Shown here one piece after another: positions 49,126 to 50,887 of a stretch of 50,887 bases of DNA; the first letter of the stretch is position 1; each line of letters begins with the position of its first letter. The notes under the pieces were generated by a model, which saw nothing but the letters and a program-made list of their open reading frames with translations, searched no databases and was not told where the DNA came from. Origin of the DNA: Psychrobacillus psychrotolerans (GTDB lineage: Bacteria > Bacillota > Bacilli > Bacillales_A > Planococcaceae); the NCBI RefSeq assembly GCF_900115805.1, contig NZ_FOXU01000014.1, positions 1 through 50,887 on the forward strand, written 5' to 3'. The position numbers and the translations under genes are program-made.

Positions 49126-50188
49126 TCATTCTCTCTAATTTTTCTGCTTGATCTTCCATTATTAATGCATCAATCACTTCATCCATTTTACCTTCTAGGA
49201 CCTGATCAAGTTTTTGCAAAGTCAATCCGATTCGGTGATCTGTTACACGATTTTGTGGATAGTTATACGTACGAATCCGTTCCGAACGGTCACCTGTTCC
49301 TACTGCCGATTTACGCACAGCATCATATTCTGCTTGTGCTTCTTGAAGGAATTTATCCGCTACGCGGGCACGAAGAATTTTCATCGCTTTTTCTCTGTTT
49401 TTAATCTGTGATTTTTCATCTTGCATAGAAACAGTAATTCCCGTTGGTAAATGTGTCATTCGAACCGCGGACATAGTTGTATTTACAGACTGTCCTCCCG
49501 CACCCGATGAAGCAAATGTATCCACACGAACTTCCTTCTCGTGGATCTCCACGTCCACTTCTTCCGCTTCCGGAAGTACAGCAACAGTGGCCGTAGAAGT
49601 ATGAATACGTCCGCCAGATTCTGTTTCTGGAACACGTTGTACTCGGTGTGCACCGTTTTCATATTTCATTTTGGAATAAGCACTTTTTCCGTTAATCATG
49701 AAAATAATTTCTTTGAAGCCGCCAAGTCCAGTTGGATTGGATTCCATAATATCTATTTTCCAACCTTGGGTTTCCGCAAATCTGCTATACATACGGAACA
49801 AATTCCCTGCAAATAACGCAGCTTCGTCTCCACCAGCAGCCCCGCGAATTTCCATAATAACGTTTTTATCATCATTTGGATCCTTCGGAATTAACAATAG
49901 TCTTAATCGTTCTTCTAACACTTCGATTTGATCCTCTAAATCACTGACCTCTTCTTTCACCATTTCACGCATATCTGCGTCCAACTTTTCCTCTAGCATT
50001 TGCTTCGAGTCTTTATACTGACTTTTAACTTCTTTGTATTCACGATAGGCATCTACAGTTCCTTGTAGATCCGATTGTTCTTTTGAATATTCTCTTAGCT
50101 TATTTAGATCATTGACCACTTCTGGGTCACTAAGCAGTTCATTTAAATTATTGTAACGATCTTCTACCGATTGTAATCGATCAAACAT
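49109..50188 (-). CDS. prfA: Peptide chain release factor 1
   Basis: RF1 of 359 residues reading UAA and UAG. The stop-codon tripeptide region RVPETESGG (PET 187-189, matching the PxT site) and the GGQ loop [10 protein letters not shown] (231-233) are present. The start at 50188 ([10 protein letters not shown]) is preferred for GAGGTG six bases upstream; the frame extends a further six codons. Overlaps prmC. Confidence 0.97.
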   Translation of the reverse strand: MFDRLQSVEDRYNNLNELLSDPEVVNDLNKLREYSKEQSDLQGTVDAYREYKEVKSQYKDSKQMLEEKLDADMREMVKEEVSDLEDQIEVLEERLRLLLIPKDPNDDKNVIMEIRGAAGGDEAALFAGNLFRMYSRFAETQGWKIDIMESNPTGLGGFKEIIFMINGKSAYSKMKYENGAHRVQRVPETESGGRIHTSTATVAVLPEAEEVDVEIHEKEVRVDTFASSGAGGQSVNTTMSAVRMTHLPTGITVSMQDEKSQIKNREKAMKILRARVADKFLQEAQAEYDAVRKSAVGTGDRSERIRTYNYPQNRVTDHRIGLTLQKLDQVLEGKMDEVIDALIMEDQAEKLERMNDTNV

Positions 50189-50344
50189 CGAGCTCACCTC
50201 GTTCATTTAAGTATATATCTTTCCTATTATAAAGAAAAACTAACATTCCCGCTACTTTTTCTGTAAAGGTTTTGATCGGACTAGTAAAAAATAACAAAAA
50301 TCTGGAAAAAGATTCCCGGTCTTCTAAAAAAACAAGTAGATATT

Positions 50345-50475
50345 CCAGTGATTTCCGCTCCAAGCGGACGCTTTCCGTGGGCACGGCTTCAGCCGCTTCC
50401 CTCGCTTACGCTCAGTCCAGGGTCTTCAGCTCGTGCTGTTCCCACTGGAGTCGCCGCTCTGCGCTCCAATCAATT
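50345..50475. repeat. Bacillales interspersed repeat, full-length copy
   Basis: A GC-rich island of about 130 bases in AT-rich DNA. It begins GATTTCCGCTCCAAGCGGAC, contains small inverted parts (TCCGCT/AGCGGA, CGGCTTCAGCCG) and ends CGCTCTGCGCTCCAATCA. I recall this element as a frequent intergenic repeat in Bacillus, Oceanobacillus, Lysinibacillus and relatives. No frame or promoter explains it. From the prfA start at 50188 to here nothing else is supported. Confidence 0.8.
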
Positions 50476-50676
50476 AGATCTACTTTATATGATCCGATAA
50501 TCGGCTATAAAACCACCTAAATATACTTGTTCTATCTTAAAGTAAGTAAGGATGACAGTGACTCAGAAAAAAGAGAATTCACTTTCTACATTCTTTGTTA
50601 CATTATAATGCCCAATTCAACAGACAGTTTTATCCCTACACTATCTTATAGTTAAGTACTACTCACTTAAATGATT

Positions 50677-50708
50677 GGAGTGAAATGTGGCGACTCCAGC
50701 GGGATAAG
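50677..50708. repeat. Inverted, truncated copy of the same interspersed repeat
   Basis: GATTGGAGTGAAATGTGGCG and ACTCCAGCGGGA reproduce, on the opposite strand, the end of the copy at 50345-50475 (TGATTGGAGCGCAGAGCGGCGACTCCAGTGGGA). It breaks off where the IS3 element begins at about 50709, so the insertion probably split it. The 200 bases between the two copies contain no gene. Confidence 0.7.
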
Positions 50709-50887
50709 TGATGTGCACCCAAAATGTTGGACCTTAAAACTAACTTGGGGGTGCACGTTATGAACATAAAAAAAGCAGAAGTAATTGATGCCTTTTTGAG
50801 AAAGGAATGTCATTAAGAAAAATCGCACGCGACCTGGGTGTCGATAAGATGGTTATTAGTAGTTGGATAGAAATCTATCGATTTCAT
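50709..50887 (+). mobile_element. IS3-family element, left end
   Basis: TGATGTGCACCCAAAATGTT reads as a left inverted repeat of the IS3 family and resembles the right end at base 96 (about 18 of 26 positions by eye, after reverse complement). GTGCACCC at 50713-50720 also pairs with GGGTGCAC at 50749-50756 before the start of orfA. The element leaves the window. Confidence 0.75.
50760..50887 (+). pseudogene. IS3 transposase orfA, frameshifted and partial
   Basis: The ATG frame gives MNIKKAEVIDAFLRKECH and stops at 50814. One base away the reading continues as MSLRKIARDLGVDKMVISSW, the HTH of an IS3-family OrfA (gene read KGMSLRKIA). One A seems lost near 50805 (AGAAAGGAATG against AGAAAAGGAATG). 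It is therefore a pseudogene unless the base is a sequencing error. Right part is beyond the window. Confidence 0.7.

Noticed and set aside
50181-50384. 67-codon frame upstream of prfA
   Set aside because: It crosses the start of the interspersed repeat and the prfA ribosome site and has no start signal.

Overview
The window looks like chromosomal DNA of a motile, endospore-forming, AT-rich member of the Bacillales. The encoded proteins, the B. subtilis-like gene order and the interspersed repeats suit a Planococcaceae-type genus (Psychrobacillus, Sporosarcina or Lysinibacillus relatives), but the sequence alone does not fix the genus. Almost everything is on the minus strand. No rRNA, tRNA, CRISPR or prophage was seen.

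Layout, left to right. 1-96: right end of an IS3-family element. 113-1063: NERD-domain protein. 1.3-1.7 kb: degenerate repeat tract. 1.76-5.9 kb: arginine operon argC-argJ-argB-argD with a clear SigA promoter. 6.0-9.2 kb: sigI-rsgI, a secreted charged protein and a small unknown. 9.3-12.0 kb: an EamA transporter and a PanF/YhdT-type symporter pair, then a second kind of repeat tract. 12.3-16.6 kb: a probable four-gene unit (atypical flagellin, CtpB-like S41 protease, membrane protein, HlyD-like adaptor) behind a SigD-like promoter; this is the best candidate for an undescribed system. 16.7-18.6 kb: a 33-residue membrane micro-ORF, an IDEAL-domain protein, an unknown and an XRE regulator. 18.7-23.0 kb: SWIM protein plus SNF2 helicase. 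23.1-25.5 kb: ssb-like gene, ywpF, a lipoprotein, fabZ and an EpuA-family protein.

25.5-32.9 kb is a conserved cell-shape and sporulation block: flhP, flhO, mbl, spoIIID, spoIIQ, spoIID, murA, ywzB. 33.1-40.0 kb is the complete F1Fo ATP synthase operon (atpIBEFHAGDC). 40.4-50.2 kb follows with upp, a dead EAL-domain relic, glyA, ywlG, rpiB, a chemoreceptor, ywlE, mntP, tsaC(ywlC), spoIIR, prmC and prfA. 50.3-50.9 kb holds a Bacillales interspersed repeat, a second partial copy of it, and the frameshifted left end of another IS3-family element.

Sporulation genes carry recognisable forespore and mother-cell promoters: SigF-like before spoIIR and spoIIQ, SigE-like before spoIIID. A cluster of DnaA boxes lies between spoIIR and tsaC. 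Most transcription units end in clear hairpin terminators. All four short-repeat tracts sit directly behind such terminators.
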